Source of the DNA: Planctomyces sp. SH-PL14
Lineage (GTDB): Bacteria > Planctomycetota > Planctomycetia > Planctomycetales > Planctomycetaceae
DNA length: 64,000 bases
Assembly (NCBI RefSeq): GCF_001610835.1
Contig: NZ_CP011270.1
Location: 5,722,001 to 5,786,000 of the forward strand
Direction of reading: 5' to 3'
In this document: one piece after another, positions 50,638-60,587 of the stretch
Layout of the letters: each line of letters starts with the position of its first letter
Position numbering within the stretch: position 1 is the stretch's first letter
The notes under the pieces: model-generated
The model's input: only the letters and a program-made list of their open reading frames with translations
Told to the model about the DNA's origin: nothing
Databases searched by the model: none
Program-made: the position numbers and the translations under genes

Positions 50638-51333
50638 ATGCTCCTCCGTGCCGCGTTCGCCTGTCTCGTTCTCGCCGCACCCCTCTTGGCCGCGGAGCCA
50701 ATGTTCGAGGACCTGTTCTCCAAGGACGGTCCTCCGCCGGGCTGGGTCGTCCGGCGGTGGAACGATGTCGGCGAAGCGGCGGACGCCGGTGTCGAGTGGA
50801 CTGTGAAAGAGGGCGTCCTGCACGGCAGCGAGCCGCGGGGGACGTGGCTCATGAGCGAGCGGGAGTACGAGAACTTCCAGCTCCGGTTCGAGTTCAAGCT
50901 CGGCGAGCGCGGCAACAGCGGCCTGGCCCTCCGCGCGCCGCTGAAAGGGGATCCGGCGTTCGACGGCATGGAGCTCCAGATGGCGGACCTCCGGTACAAC
51001 GAAGAGGCCAGACCCTCGGAGCTGACGGGGGGCCTCTACCGGGCGGTCGAGCCGCGGCGTCAGGTCTATCGTCCCACGGAGTGGAACACGTACGACGTCA
51101 CGCTCCAGGGGAACCGGCTCACGGCAATCCTTAACGGCGAGACGATTCAGGACCTCGACCTCGCCGACCAGAAACAGGAAGTCCTCCGGCACGACGGCAC
51201 CCCGGCCCCGTTCCTCCGCGACCGTCCCCGCCGGGGCCACATCGGCTTTCAGGAACTGAGCCGCGGCGGCGACCACGTCCAGATCCGCGCCGCCCGCCTC
51301 CGCGACCTCGGCCCCTCGGCGACGAAGCCGTAG
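50638..51333 (+). CDS. Secreted DUF1080 (3-keto-disaccharide hydrolase-like) protein
   Basis: The product has 231 residues. The signal peptide is LLRAAFACLVLAAPLLAAEP. The concanavalin-like fold of DUF1080 is visible: MFEDLFSKDGPPPGWVVRRW, WTVKEGVLHGSEPRGTWLMS, EREYENFQLRFEFKLGERGN, SGLALRAPLKGDPAFDGMEL, EWNTYDVTLQGNRLTAILNG and RGHIGFQELS. The strings GxWLxSExxYxNFxLxxEFK and NSGxxLR are characteristic. The family has been linked to carbohydrate breakdown, with keto-sugar cleavage shown for some members; planctomycetes carry many copies. ATG at 50638 is chosen; a GTG at 50623 is possible. It follows the kinase gene by 222 bases. Confidence 0.85.
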   Translation: MLLRAAFACLVLAAPLLAAEPMFEDLFSKDGPPPGWVVRRWNDVGEAADAGVEWTVKEGVLHGSEPRGTWLMSEREYENFQLRFEFKLGERGNSGLALRAPLKGDPAFDGMELQMADLRYNEEARPSELTGGLYRAVEPRRQVYRPTEWNTYDVTLQGNRLTAILNGETIQDLDLADQKQEVLRHDGTPAPFLRDRPRRGHIGFQELSRGGDHVQIRAARLRDLGPSATKP

Positions 51334-51339
51334 GGCGTT

Positions 51340-51405
51340 CCCTTGACCCCAGTGGCCATGGCACATTGGGTTTCAGCCAGCAGAGCTGCGCCGGCAAGGA
51401 CGGTG
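51340..51405 (+). repeat. Repeat A, right-module end only (forward), copy 13
   Basis: CCCTTGACCCCAGTGGCCAT, GGCACATTGGGTTTCAGCC and TGCGCCGGCAAGGACGGTG are the last part of the right module (compare CCCTTGACCCCAGGCTGCCG and GTTGGGTTTGAGC). The hairpin half upstream is gone. It starts six bases after the DUF1080 stop codon. Confidence 0.7.
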
Positions 51406-51449
51406 TTCGAGCGAGCGCCCGGCAGCGCGTCCTACTTGCGGCGGCCGCG

Positions 51450-52073
51450 TCAGACAAAATACGCAAAGCTCGGCAGCACGTCCGTCAGATGGATCTGCGT
51501 CGTCACGTCCGCCAGGACACCCAGCGTGCACCAGCAGGCCGACTGCAACGTCTCGGCGCGGAGCGACGACCAGCGGACGTCGAGGAGACCCGGCTCCGCC
51601 GCCAGCGGAGCGTTGAACCGCGGGAACCACGCCGGAACGTCGCGGCAATAGCGAAGGTACGCATCGCCCAGATTCCTTCGCAGGAACCGCTCTTCCGCCG
51701 GGACCACCCCCAGGACGTAAAACAGGATCAGGAACCCGACCACCGTCGCAAACAGAGCACTCTTGATCAGCAGAGCCAGCGCGATGCCAAGGCAGAACGT
51801 CCCGACATACAGCGGATTACGGCAGTAGGCATACGGCCCCTCCGTGACCAGCCGCCAGCCCTTGCGTCCGGCGATCGCACAGGTGGCCCACAATCGCAGT
51901 CCGACTCCGGAGAACAGGAAACTCCACGCGACGGCGTCGGTCAGACGGTCGGCGGAACTCCCTTCCGCAACCCACGAGGGAGAGGCCAACGCCCCGATCC
52001 ATGCGAACGTGATGAGCACCACCGTGAGCTGAAGACGGCGCGTATAACACCACGAATCCCTAAGCGACTGCAT
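51450..52073 (-). CDS. Isoprenylcysteine carboxyl methyltransferase-like membrane protein
   Basis: The product has 207 residues and about five membrane segments. The C-terminal core VTEGPYAYCRNPLYVGTFCL with GIALALLIKSAL and VPAEERFLRRNLGDAYLRYC matches the ICMT/PEMT family; the RNPxYxG and ExxL...GxxYxxY motifs form the SAM-binding site. In bacteria these membrane enzymes methylate small lipids or unknown acceptors. The ATG at 52073 gives a normal N-terminus. The last 40 residues (WSSLRAETLQSACWCTLGVL, then ADVTTQIHLTDVLPSFAYFV) extend beyond the usual end and look like an extra membrane hairpin. The 273 bases upstream hold no recognisable gene. Confidence 0.8.
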   Translation of the reverse strand: MQSLRDSWCYTRRLQLTVVLITFAWIGALASPSWVAEGSSADRLTDAVAWSFLFSGVGLRLWATCAIAGRKGWRLVTEGPYAYCRNPLYVGTFCLGIALALLIKSALFATVVGFLILFYVLGVVPAEERFLRRNLGDAYLRYCRDVPAWFPRFNAPLAAEPGLLDVRWSSLRAETLQSACWCTLGVLADVTTQIHLTDVLPSFAYFV

Positions 52074-52346
52074 CCCTTCCCCCCTCCATGAGCGAAACTG
52101 ATCCGCCGGAGTCTTGTGGCTGAGCAGAGTTTGTGTCAATACGCGGTTGAACGGGGAGCGTCGCCGGCATGGCAGCACTGCGGATCATCGGGCGATGGGA
52201 GCGATGGAAAACGTCGGCCCCGGGGACTGGGCGACAGTATCGACTCGGGATGGCGGTGGTTCCGCGGCGGCGCGACGTAGAGCCGCTCTCACGTAGGTCC
52301 TGCCTTCGCGGCGGCGGTTCCGACGACAAACGCCGCCCCTGACGAC

Positions 52347-52988
52347 TCACCGTCCCGCCAGACCGGTCGGGACTTCCCCGGCCCGTTCGTATGTCGCCAG
52401 GATCACGCCGGTTCCCGATGTCGCCGAACGGGTCAGCCGGAGAGCCGCCGGGATCGCATCCGTCCCGAACAGCCGCCGTCCACGGCCCAGCAGCACCGGA
52501 AAGATCAGCAGCCGCAGCTCGTCGATCAGGCCGTGGGCCAGGAGTGTCTGGATGAGCTGGCTGCTTCCCTGGATCAGGAGGTTCGGTCCGTCCTCCTGCC
52601 GGAGCTGGCGGACCGCGGCGGGAACGTCGGTCCCCAGTCCGCGGCTGTTCTGCCAGGCGAGTGTCTCGGGAGAGTGCGTGGCGACCTACTTGGTTGCGCG
52701 GTTGAACAGGCGGGCGATGTTGAGGGTCATTTCGGGGAGCGGCTGCTCGGCGGAATCGGCGTCGAGGCCTGGCCAGTACCGCGCGAAGATGTCGTACGTT
52801 CTGCGGCCGAGGAGGAGATCGAAGGGTTCGGAGAAGAGCTCGCCGATGGCGGCGCCGGTCGTCTCGTCCGCGTGCGGGGCGATCCATCCGCCGAGCTCAA
52901 AGCCTCCGGAGGGGTCTTCGTCCGGTCCGCCGGGTGCCTGCATGACGCCGTCGAGGCTGAGGAAGAGGGAGGCGAGGACTTTCCGCAT
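52347..52988 (-). pseudogene. Dihydrofolate reductase-family (RibD C-terminal-like) gene with in-frame amber codon
   Basis: Read through, the frame gives 213 codons, the normal length for this family. The start is MRKVLASLFLSLDGVMQAPG with GGWIAPHADETTGAAIGELF, LLLGRRTYDIFARYWPG. Codon 101 (TAG at 52686-52688) follows FNRATK; relatives have Tyr (TAC or TAT) at this place in a NRATKYVAT string. After it the frame continues intact: VATHSPETLAWQNSRGLG, DGPNLLIQGSSQLIQTLLAH, GLIDELRLLIFPVLLGRGRR and ILATYERAGE. So a single base change breaks an otherwise intact gene. A sequencing error or stop read-through would also explain it. The family binds NADPH; its natural substrates are mostly unknown. 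Confidence 0.85.
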
Positions 52989-53200
52989 GGCGATCTCCTG
53001 TGGGGCTTTGCGCTGAGGGGGCGGCCGGGCTGCCGGGTGTGTCCGGTTGGCTGGCTCATTCAAGCGACGACGGGGGAGTGGGGAAATCGACAGAGATGTG
53101 GGGACTTTCCTGAGAAAGAGGCGGAAGGGTGAATGCCGTGTCGTGGAGGGCGTGCAAGCCGGTGCGTTCGCGGGATGTTGATCCGGCATTGCGCCCCTAG
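52989..53200. other. Spacer without recognisable gene
   Basis: About 210 bases upstream of the broken DHFR-family gene, ending at a repeat A copy. I see no coding region or repeat here. With the following repeat and the short kinase leader it forms a 667-base gap. Confidence 0.5.
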
Positions 53201-53540
53201 CCGGGTCCAGGGGGTCCCCCTGGTGGGGAGTGCAGAGGGGCCTGTGTTGTTTTATGGGGCCCTTTGCCCGCCGGAGGCCCTCTCGTCGAGAGATGTCTGA
53301 AGGAGCACCTGTCCAAACGCGGACACCGTGTCGTATGCCCCCTCACCAACCCGCGGGTATTGCAAAGCTCGCGGTCTGGGTTGAGAGAGCCCTCATAGCC
53401 GGTGACACAAAGGGGGCGTCCGTTGTGTCCCACGGTTCCTCATGGAAGAGGCCTCCGGCGGCAAGGGGGTGAGACCCCCTTGACCCCAGGCTGCCGTGGC
53501 ACGTTGGGTTTGAGCGGGCAATGTCGCGCCGGCAAGGACT
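53201..53540 (+). repeat. Repeat A, full copy 14 (forward)
   Basis: A full copy. The left-module hairpin is the long-loop form at 53233-53267 (loop TGTGTTGTTTTATG). The right-module hairpin at 53462-53482 has arm CAAGGGGGT, loop GAG, arm ACCCCCTTG. Left arm differs from copy 1 by C to T and the right arm by the matching G to A, so pairing is kept. Confidence 0.9.
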
Positions 53541-53655
53541 TTGTTCGAGCCACCGCGTCGGTCCCGCGGGACCCGGGCTGCACCCAGCCGCCCACTGCGA
53601 ATATCATCGCCCCCGGCGATATCGACACCCGCCTCCTTCGCTCCACACCGGGCAC

Positions 53656-56600
53656 ATGCACGACTCTCCCTCCTCCTCCAGCGACCTCGACCGCCTCGAG
53701 GCCCGACTCGTCGCCAGCTGGAGATCCGGCCGCAGAGACTCCGTCGAAAGCCTCCTCGCCGAACTCGGCAACCCGCCCCTCCCCTCGGACCAGCTCTGGC
53801 GGCTGCTCTCCCGCGAGATCGCCCTCGCCCGTGAAGCCGGCACAGTCCTCTCGTCCCGGGACTACGAGCGCCGCTTCCCCCAGTTCCGCAGCGATCTCGC
53901 GAAGACCTTCGCCAACGCCGGCCCCGGCGACGTCACGCAGTCCTATGCTCCGCCCGAGTCCGACACGGCCACGCTCATCGGCGGGGCCAGTCCCCCGGCC
54001 GCGAACCGCGAACCGCCGTCCGGATCGACCCGCACCCGCACCCGCCCCCGCGAGTCCGGCGATGCCACGCAGTCGTTCGCTCCGTCCCAGTCCGACGCCG
54101 CCACGATCGTGGGAGGAGATCCCGGGAGCGGCGGCCGCGAGCACCCCTACGCGCCGGACCGCCCCCGCGAGTTCGGCGACTACGAGATCCTCGGCGAGAT
54201 CGCCCGCGGCGGCATGGGGGTCGTGTACCGCGCGCGGCAGAAAGGACTGAACCGGACCGTCGCGCTCAAGATGATTCTGGCCGGGCAGCTCGCCTCGGAG
54301 TCGAACATCCGGCGGTTCTACGCGGAGGCGGAAGCGGCGGCGGGACTCGACCACTCCGGCATCGTCCCGATCTACGAAGTCGGCCAGCGCGGCAGCCAGC
54401 ACTTCTTCTCGATGGCCTATGTCGACGGCCAGAGCCTCCACGACCGCCTCAAGAAGGGGCCGCTCCCCCCCCGCGAAGCGGCGGCCCTCCTGAGCCACGT
54501 CGCCGACGCCGTCCAGTTCGCCCACGTGCGGGGGATCGTCCATCGCGACCTCAAGCCGCAGAACATCCTCCTCGACGCCGCCGGACACCCGAAGGTGACC
54601 GACTTCGGCCTCGCGAAGCGGATGGAGGGGGGCGAAGGGCTCACGCAGAGCGGCGACATCCTCGGCACGCCCAGCTACATGGCCCCCGAACAGGCCGAGG
54701 GAAAGATCCAGGAGCAGGGGCCGCTCGTCGACGTCTACGCCCTGGGGGCGGTGCTCTACGCCGCGCTCACGGGGCGGCCGCCGTTCCAGGCGCCGTCGCT
54801 GATGGAGATCCTGCGGCTCGTCGTCCATCAGGAGCCGGTCGCGCCGCGGCTCCTCAACGCCGCCATCCCGCAGGACCTCGACACGATCTGCCTCAAGTCG
54901 CTCCACAAGGACCCCCGGCGGCGGTACGGCTCCGCCGGGGAGCTGCGGGCGGACCTCGTCCGGTTCCTCGACGGCCGCCCGATCAGCGCCCGTCCCGTCG
55001 GCGGCCTGGAGCGGCTGGCCCGCTGGTGCCGCCGCAACCCGGTCGTCGCCTCGCTCGTGGGACTGCTCGCGACGGTCCTCACCGCCGCCGCCGTGATCTC
55101 GTCGACCGTCGCCGTGCAGATGAAGAACCTCGCGGAGAGCGAGAAGGACGCCAACCAGCAGGCCCAGCGGAACTCGATCCGCGAACGCGACGCGCGGCTG
55201 GAAGCCCAGGAGGCGGAGAAGCAGGCGACCGCCGCCAAGGGGGAAGCGGTCGCGGCGCGGCTGGTGGCGGAACGGCGGCTGGCGGAGAGCTATCTCGACA
55301 CCGGCCGCGAGCTGTGCGACCAGGGGCAGATCCCGGCCGGCCTCCTGTGGATGACCCGCGGTCTCAAGCTCCTCCCCGCGGACTCCGAGGTCCTCGAAGG
55401 GACGATCCGCGCCAACCTGGGGGCCTGGTTCCCCCGCATGCACACCGTCGAGCGGTCGATCCCCCAGCCAGCCCAGTCCCGAGCCGCGCTGTTCCATCCC
55501 GACGGCAAGCGGTTCGCGACCGGCGGCATGGACGGCTTCGTCCGGATCTTTCGCGTCGACGGGACGCTGCTCGCCACGTCGGCGACGCCGCACGAGGTGT
55601 TCATCCGCCGCATCGCCTTCAGCCCGGACGGGACGCAGATCGCCTCCTGCGCCGATGACAGGACGGTCCGGTTCTGGGATGTCGAGACCGGCCGGGAAGC
55701 GACCCCGCCGATCCGCGCGGAGCACGCGGTCACCTGCATCGCCTACCACCCGTCGGGGAAGACGATCCTCGTCGGCACGGAGAGCCAGCAGAAGGGGGGC
55801 GTCCGCTTCTGGGACATCGCGGCGCTCCAGCCGACCGGGCCGACGTTCGACACCAACGGGGGAATCTTCGCGCTCGCCCTCTCCCGGAGCGGGAAGTGGA
55901 TCGTGACCGGCGGCATCCGGGCCGGCCACGCGCGGGGCTCGGGCTGGGCGCAGGTCTGGGACGCCGAAACCGGGGCGGCCGTCGGCGGCGAGCTCCGGCA
56001 GCGGTTCCGCATCGTCGCCGTCGACATCAGCCCGGACGAGACGCACGTCGCGACCGGGAGCTGGGACGCCACCGCCCGTCTGTGGGACCGGCAGACCTCC
56101 CAGCCGACGAGCCCGCCGATGAAGCACCTGGGGACCTGCCAGGAGGTCCGCTTCAGTCCGGATGGCCGGCAGCTCCTCAGCACCGCCCGCGACCGCGGCT
56201 ACCTGTGGGACGCCGCCACCGGAGGGTCCCGCGGACAGCTGGTCGTTTCCCCCGGCGACACCTACGGCGCGGCGTTTCGTCCGGACGGCCGGCAGATCCT
56301 CCTGGCGGGAGTCGAGCCGGCGACGTGGATCTGGAATCTCGCGGAGGACCTCGACGGGCTGGTCTTTCCGGACAAGAAGGAGGCCGCGGCTTCGGCGAGC
56401 GGCCTGGGATTCTCGCCGGACGGCCGCTGGGGGATCTCGGACGGCTATGTCTTCGACACCGCGACTCGCCGCGAAGCCGGGCCGCTCATTCCGAACGGGC
56501 CGGAGTACAACGCCCAGTTCTCCCCCGATGGAACGCGGTTCGTGACCGGCTCGCGCTCTGGCCGGACGCAGGTCTTTTCCCTGGAGCCCCGCCAGCCCGT

Positions 56601-57357
56601 CGGCAAGCCGCTTCAGCACGGCGGCCTGATCGTCGCGGCGGTCTTCAGTCCCGACGGCGAGCGGGTCGGGACCTCCAGCCACGACAACACCGCCCGTCTC
56701 TGGTCCGCCGAGACGGGGGAGCCGATCGGCGCCGTGATGTCGCACCCGACCCGCGTCTGGGGGGCTGCCTTCCAGCCGCACGGCGATCTGTTCGTCACCA
56801 TCTGCGAGGACAACCGCATCCGCTTCTGGAACGGCCGGACCGGAGAGCGCTCGGGGCAGCCGATCGAAATCGCGGACCGGGGCTACGACCTCGCCTTCAG
56901 CCCCGACGGCCGCCGCCTCGCCACCGGCAGCTTCGAGAACCTGGTCCGGTTCTGGGACGTCGAGACCCGCCGGGAGATCCGGGCCCCGCTGCAGCACGCG
57001 AGCCCGGTCAACCGCGTCGTCTTCTCGGCGGACGGCCGGTTCCTGGCGACCGGCTGTTTCGACAGCGGCGTCCGGCTCTGGAACCTGCAGGACGGCCGGC
57101 GGATCGGCCCGGTCGGCTGGCACGACGGTCAGGTGATCGGCCTCGCCCTCCGCGGGGACGCCTCAATGCTCCTCGCCGGCACGGAACACGCCCATGCGAG
57201 AATTCAGAACCTCCCCGGCCCCCTCACGGCCCCCGCCGACGACATCGAGCGGTCAATCAACATCGCCTCGCGCCAGGAGCTGACCCCCGAAAACGTCCTC
57301 CGGCCGATCGACCTGCCCCAGTGGACGACCAGAAAGTCGACCGCCGAGGTTCGCTGA
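53656..57357 (+). CDS. Serine/threonine kinase with WD40 propeller
   Basis: The product has 1233 residues. The N-terminal 170 residues are soluble, with two similar 20-residue segments, GDVTQSYAPPESDTATLIGG at 91-110 and GDATQSFAPSQSDAATIVGG at 135-154. The kinase domain (about 176-440) has IARGGMG, Lys205 (VALKMIL), HRD at 296-298 (GIVHRDLKPQNILLD), DFG at 316-318 and YMAPEQAEGK, all intact. A membrane helix (NPVVASLVGLLATVLTAAAV) is followed by a coiled coil (about 480-555) and then a series of WD40 repeats to the C-terminus (IAFSPDGTQIASCADDRTVR with FWDVETG; VRFSPDGRQLLSTARDRG; AVFSPDGERVGTSSHDNTAR). WD40 blades probably bind partners outside the cytoplasm. The ATG at 53656 is chosen over a longer frame that begins in a repeat A copy. 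Confidence 0.9.
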   Translation: MHDSPSSSSDLDRLEARLVASWRSGRRDSVESLLAELGNPPLPSDQLWRLLSREIALAREAGTVLSSRDYERRFPQFRSDLAKTFANAGPGDVTQSYAPPESDTATLIGGASPPAANREPPSGSTRTRTRPRESGDATQSFAPSQSDAATIVGGDPGSGGREHPYAPDRPREFGDYEILGEIARGGMGVVYRARQKGLNRTVALKMILAGQLASESNIRRFYAEAEAAAGLDHSGIVPIYEVGQRGSQHFFSMAYVDGQSLHDRLKKGPLPPREAAALLSHVADAVQFAHVRGIVHRDLKPQNILLDAAGHPKVTDFGLAKRMEGGEGLTQSGDILGTPSYMAPEQAEGKIQEQGPLVDVYALGAVLYAALTGRPPFQAPSLMEILRLVVHQEPVAPRLLNAAIPQDLDTICLKSLHKDPRRRYGSAGELRADLVRFLDGRPISARPVGGLERLARWCRRNPVVASLVGLLATVLTAAAVISSTVAVQMKNLAESEKDANQQAQRNSIRERDARLEAQEAEKQATAAKGEAVAARLVAERRLAESYLDTGRELCDQGQIPAGLLWMTRGLKLLPADSEVLEGTIRANLGAWFPRMHTVERSIPQPAQSRAALFHPDGKRFATGGMDGFVRIFRVDGTLLATSATPHEVFIRRIAFSPDGTQIASCADDRTVRFWDVETGREATPPIRAEHAVTCIAYHPSGKTILVGTESQQKGGVRFWDIAALQPTGPTFDTNGGIFALALSRSGKWIVTGGIRAGHARGSGWAQVWDAETGAAVGGELRQRFRIVAVDISPDETHVATGSWDATARLWDRQTSQPTSPPMKHLGTCQEVRFSPDGRQLLSTARDRGYLWDAATGGSRGQLVVSPGDTYGAAFRPDGRQILLAGVEPATWIWNLAEDLDGLVFPDKKEAAASASGLGFSPDGRWGISDGYVFDTATRREAGPLIPNGPEYNAQFSPDGTRFVTGSRSGRTQVFSLEPRQPVGKPLQHGGLIVAAVFSPDGERVGTSSHDNTARLWSAETGEPIGAVMSHPTRVWGAAFQPHGDLFVTICEDNRIRFWNGRTGERSGQPIEIADRGYDLAFSPDGRRLATGSFENLVRFWDVETRREIRAPLQHASPVNRVVFSADGRFLATGCFDSGVRLWNLQDGRRIGPVGWHDGQVIGLALRGDASMLLAGTEHAHARIQNLPGPLTAPADDIERSINIASRQELTPENVLRPIDLPQWTTRKSTAEVR

Positions 57358-57483
57358 GGACGTGTCGCCGGTGACCGGACGTCCGGGGAGTCTGAGCGAC
57401 GCACGCTGGCCCGAGTCTTCGAAACCGGGCATCCCGCTCTCGGCGGCGTGACCGGGTGATGCGGCCCGCCCGAAGCGCACCAC

Positions 57484-58464
57484 TCACCGCCCGTTCAACT
57501 TCTCCACCCCCGCCGAGCTGTGCAGGGCCCGCATCTCCTTGTCCGTGATCGCCCGGTTGAAGACTGCCAGGCCGCCGAACCGGCCCTTCGTCGCCTCTCC
57601 GGTGAACGAGCCGACCGCGTACCGCGCCCCGACCGTGAAGTCCGATCCCCCTCCGGGCTTCGTCGCCGCGTGCTTCTCCGCGTCGTAGCGGAAGATCCCC
57701 CGCCCGTGGTAGTACGGGTTCAGCCCGCGGTCCTTGCCGTCGGGACCTTCCTCCGTGAAGTAGCGGTCGGTCCGCTTGTGCTTCTTCGGGTCGAGCGGCT
57801 GCTCGTCCAGCTCGCCGTTGATGTAGGCCCGGATGGACTTCGCGTCGTAGGTGAATCCCAGCGTGCACCACGTCTCCGTCGGGACGTCGTGGGCGGAGGC
57901 GGCGTAGTCGCAGCACCACGGGAACGCCGAGCCGTCCGCGCGGCGCGTCACGCCCCCTTCGCTCGAGATGTGCGGCGTCAGCTTGTTTGGTCCGCCGTAG
58001 GTCGGCATGTTCATCAGCAGCGAATACTGCCGCGTCCCGGTGTCGTCGTTGGCTCCCTTCCCCTCGCTCCACATCCCGGCGATCGTCCGGCTCTGCTTGA
58101 GGTCCACGATCCGCACGACCGCGAACAGGCTGACCTGCGCGTCCGGCCCGGCGATGTTGAGGTCCCCCGTCTCGGCGTACGGGATCTTCAGATACTGCCG
58201 CCCGTTGAACTCCGCCGCGTAGCCGGAGTACGGCCCCCCCTCGACGCGGGCGACCGGTCCCGACACCTCCTGCAGCGGATGGCGTTCCTTCGTCCCCGAC
58301 GACACCCGCGGCTGTCCCGCCTCTTCGCCGAAGGTCCAGAACCCGACGAGCCCCGGCGTCTTCTCGACGACCGTCCGGTCCCCGACCGGCTCCGCGGCCG
58401 AAAGGACGGAGACGCTCATCGCCACGAGTGCGAGACAGGCGGACGAAAGACGGATGCGGAGCAT
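57484..58464 (-). CDS. Secreted LamG/concanavalin-like protein
   Basis: The product has 326 residues. The signal peptide is [20 protein letters not shown]. The mature part matches the LamG_3 jelly-roll fold: [80 protein letters not shown] and [20 protein letters not shown]. The final AVFNRALTDxEMxxLH string is diagnostic. Such domains bind or act on extracellular carbohydrate or protein. The ATG at 58464 starts the signal; a longer frame upstream is antisense to the next gene. It lies just downstream of the FAD-oxidoreductase gene on the same strand, 71 bases apart, and they may be co-transcribed. Confidence 0.8.
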   Translation of the reverse strand: MLRIRLSSACLALVAMSVSVLSAAEPVGDRTVVEKTPGLVGFWTFGEEAGQPRVSSGTKERHPLQEVSGPVARVEGGPYSGYAAEFNGRQYLKIPYAETGDLNIAGPDAQVSLFAVVRIVDLKQSRTIAGMWSEGKGANDDTGTRQYSLLMNMPTYGGPNKLTPHISSEGGVTRRADGSAFPWCCDYAASAHDVPTETWCTLGFTYDAKSIRAYINGELDEQPLDPKKHKRTDRYFTEEGPDGKDRGLNPYYHGRGIFRYDAEKHAATKPGGGSDFTVGARYAVGSFTGEATKGRFGGLAVFNRAITDKEMRALHSSAGVEKLNGR

Positions 58465-58535
58465 GCGGGCGATGTCCTGCGGAGTCGGAAGACGGGAGAG
58501 GGAAACCGGGACGCGGTCGAAGGCCGCGCCCGCTC

Positions 58536-60422
58536 TCAACGAGGCTGAGAGGAGTTCAGGTTCAAAGGCTGCGGAGACGGCTTGGGCTTGGGGGGGAACG
58601 CCAGCCGGTACGCGGTCCGGATCCAGTCGCCGCGGGTCGTCGTGCCGTTTGCGGCGGGGAGGCCATCCGTCGGCAACGTGCGCTCGCGGGCGAGCGCCGT
58701 CCACCGGTCGGCGACCGCGGCTTCGAGCGGCCGGTCGAGCTGGGCGGCGTGGCCGGGAGTCGCTTCGTAGTACTGGCCGTGGAGCTTCGGGCCCCGCTGG
58801 CCCGGCTTCTTGGGCATCGGCTCCAGGCCATGCAGGCCGCCGACCGTTCCCCACCACTGGACCGCGGCGAAGTCCGCGTGTCCCGGCAGGACGTCCGAGA
58901 CGTAGATCGTCGCCGAGCCGTGCGAGTGCAGCACCCGCTGCAGCGCGCCGATGTCGACCGACTGCACCGGTCCGCTCTTCTCAACCGCCAGCCCCGCCGC
59001 GTGGCCCGCCGCCTGGCCGAGCGACATCCAGATCGGCTCCAGCCGCAGGGCGCAGAACCCGACATGCGACGACGAGGCCGCAACCGGCACCAGCAGGTTC
59101 TCGACCTCCTTGGGGACGAGCGTTCCGTACGGAATCTGGTAGGGCGGGACCGGGTTGTAGAACTCGCCGCCATGCAGGCCGCCGAACCGCGGCCCCTCGT
59201 GATGCGTGCCGTGGCAGTTGTTCCCGTAGTCCCCCATCGCGATGGCGTCCGTGTGCAGGACCGCGCGGGCGTCGCCCGGGGCGTGCTCGCTGTCGCGCTG
59301 CGTGAAGACCCGCTGTCCCACCATCCGCCGCGCCTCGCGGACGTAGAGCTGCGGCGGCAGGTGGTTCGTCCGGTGAAACTCGTCCCGGCACCAGCCCCAT
59401 TCGCGGGCCTCGCTGCGGAACGGCTCCGGGACCGCCTCGTCGTTCTGGAGGAAGTACAGCAGCCCTTCCTGGTCGCGGCGGTGGGCCTCAAAGATCTTCG
59501 CCCGGGTCGCCGCGTCGCCGTCCGGCCAGCCGAGGTTCTGGCCGGGGAGCGAGAGCCGGATCAGTCCCGTCGAGACGTCGTTGATGTCGTACTTGCCGTT
59601 CGGGAGCGGAGGGGTCTGGGCCTTGAAGATGCAGCCGCGGGGATAGCCGAAGACCCGCTCGATCTTCCCCGACTTCAACACGTCGATCACGCCGGCAAAG
59701 TCCTCGCGGCGGTAGCCCGGTGGGGCGGCGGGCGTCACCCGTCGGGCGGGATCCTTTGTCATGATCCAGCGGAAGTTGTACGCCTGGAGCTCGCCGTCCG
59801 CCTTCATCGGGGCGAGCGACTCGTTGTACTCCTCCTGTCCCTCGCGGCCGGCGCGCCACGGGACTCCGGCCGCGGCCATCAGGTCTCCTTCATAGGTGGC
59901 GTCGATGAACTGCCGGGCCGTCAAGGTCTCGCGGTTCCCGTCCTCGTCCAGCACCGTGATGGCGGTGATCCGCCGCGGTCCGGTCTTGCTCGACATCGTG
60001 ACGTCGACGAGCCGCCCTCTGACGTCGAAGCGGACATGGGGGAACTCGTGCAGAAAGTTCAGGAAGACGACCTCATTGGTGCGCGGCTCGCCGAACGTGC
60101 CGCGGAAGGAGTCGCGGACCTGGGGAGAGTCAGGGCCGTAGGTCTCGCGGTAGGTCGCTTCCACGCGCCCGGCGAATTCCAGGAAGAGGCCGGTGAGGCT
60201 TTCAAACGAATGAAAGTCGGTGTGCGAGAGCCCGCTGGTGACGAGTCCGCCGAGGTGCCGCTCGGAATCGAGGAGGAGGACGCGGCAGCCCTGACGCGCG
60301 GCGCTGATGGTGGCGGCGATCCCACCGGGAGTGGCGCCGTAGACGATGACCTCCGCTGTGTCCGCGGCGCGGAGCTGGGCAGTGGTGCTGGCGAACAGGA
60401 TGAGCAGGGCAAGCAGACGCAT
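58536..60422 (-). CDS. Secreted FAD-dependent oxidoreductase
   Basis: The product has 628 residues. A signal peptide ([20 protein letters not shown]) is followed directly by the dinucleotide-binding fold [20 protein letters not shown] with [18 protein letters not shown] (the glycines lie in GATPGG). Later motifs are [60 protein letters not shown] and [20 protein letters not shown] with [18 protein letters not shown]. These match the FAD-dependent oxidoreductase group (PF12831) that planctomycetes encode in large numbers; [10 protein letters not shown] and the late GQAAGxAA are diagnostic. Substrate unknown, probably a sugar-related alcohol. The ATG at 60422 is chosen as the start of the signal peptide. 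Confidence 0.85.
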   Translation of the reverse strand: MRLLALLILFASTTAQLRAADTAEVIVYGATPGGIAATISAARQGCRVLLLDSERHLGGLVTSGLSHTDFHSFESLTGLFLEFAGRVEATYRETYGPDSPQVRDSFRGTFGEPRTNEVVFLNFLHEFPHVRFDVRGRLVDVTMSSKTGPRRITAITVLDEDGNRETLTARQFIDATYEGDLMAAAGVPWRAGREGQEEYNESLAPMKADGELQAYNFRWIMTKDPARRVTPAAPPGYRREDFAGVIDVLKSGKIERVFGYPRGCIFKAQTPPLPNGKYDINDVSTGLIRLSLPGQNLGWPDGDAATRAKIFEAHRRDQEGLLYFLQNDEAVPEPFRSEAREWGWCRDEFHRTNHLPPQLYVREARRMVGQRVFTQRDSEHAPGDARAVLHTDAIAMGDYGNNCHGTHHEGPRFGGLHGGEFYNPVPPYQIPYGTLVPKEVENLLVPVAASSSHVGFCALRLEPIWMSLGQAAGHAAGLAVEKSGPVQSVDIGALQRVLHSHGSATIYVSDVLPGHADFAAVQWWGTVGGLHGLEPMPKKPGQRGPKLHGQYYEATPGHAAQLDRPLEAAVADRWTALARERTLPTDGLPAANGTTTRGDWIRTAYRLAFPPKPKPSPQPLNLNSSQPR

Positions 60423-60587
60423 GAGGCGGTTTCCAGCGGGCACGATGGTCAGCCGCTCGACAGGTTCGCGCATCGGCTGGGGAAAGTCACGCAATGCGGG
60501 GAGGGGGAGGCGGAAGGCTGAAGGCGGAAGGTCGAGGAAGAGAGTGGATCGCGTTTTGCTGACGCGAGTCGGGTGGCGGCCCAAGAG

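Noticed and set aside
53440-57123. Very long open frame (1227 codons) on the minus strand opposite the WD40 kinase
   Set aside because: It is antisense to a well-supported kinase gene; the protein is full of Arg/Pro/Asp with no domain. High GC content leaves such shadow frames open.
58428-60521. 697-codon plus-strand frame opposite the FAD oxidoreductase
   Set aside because: Shadow frame; composition is Arg/Val/Asp-rich without a fold signature.
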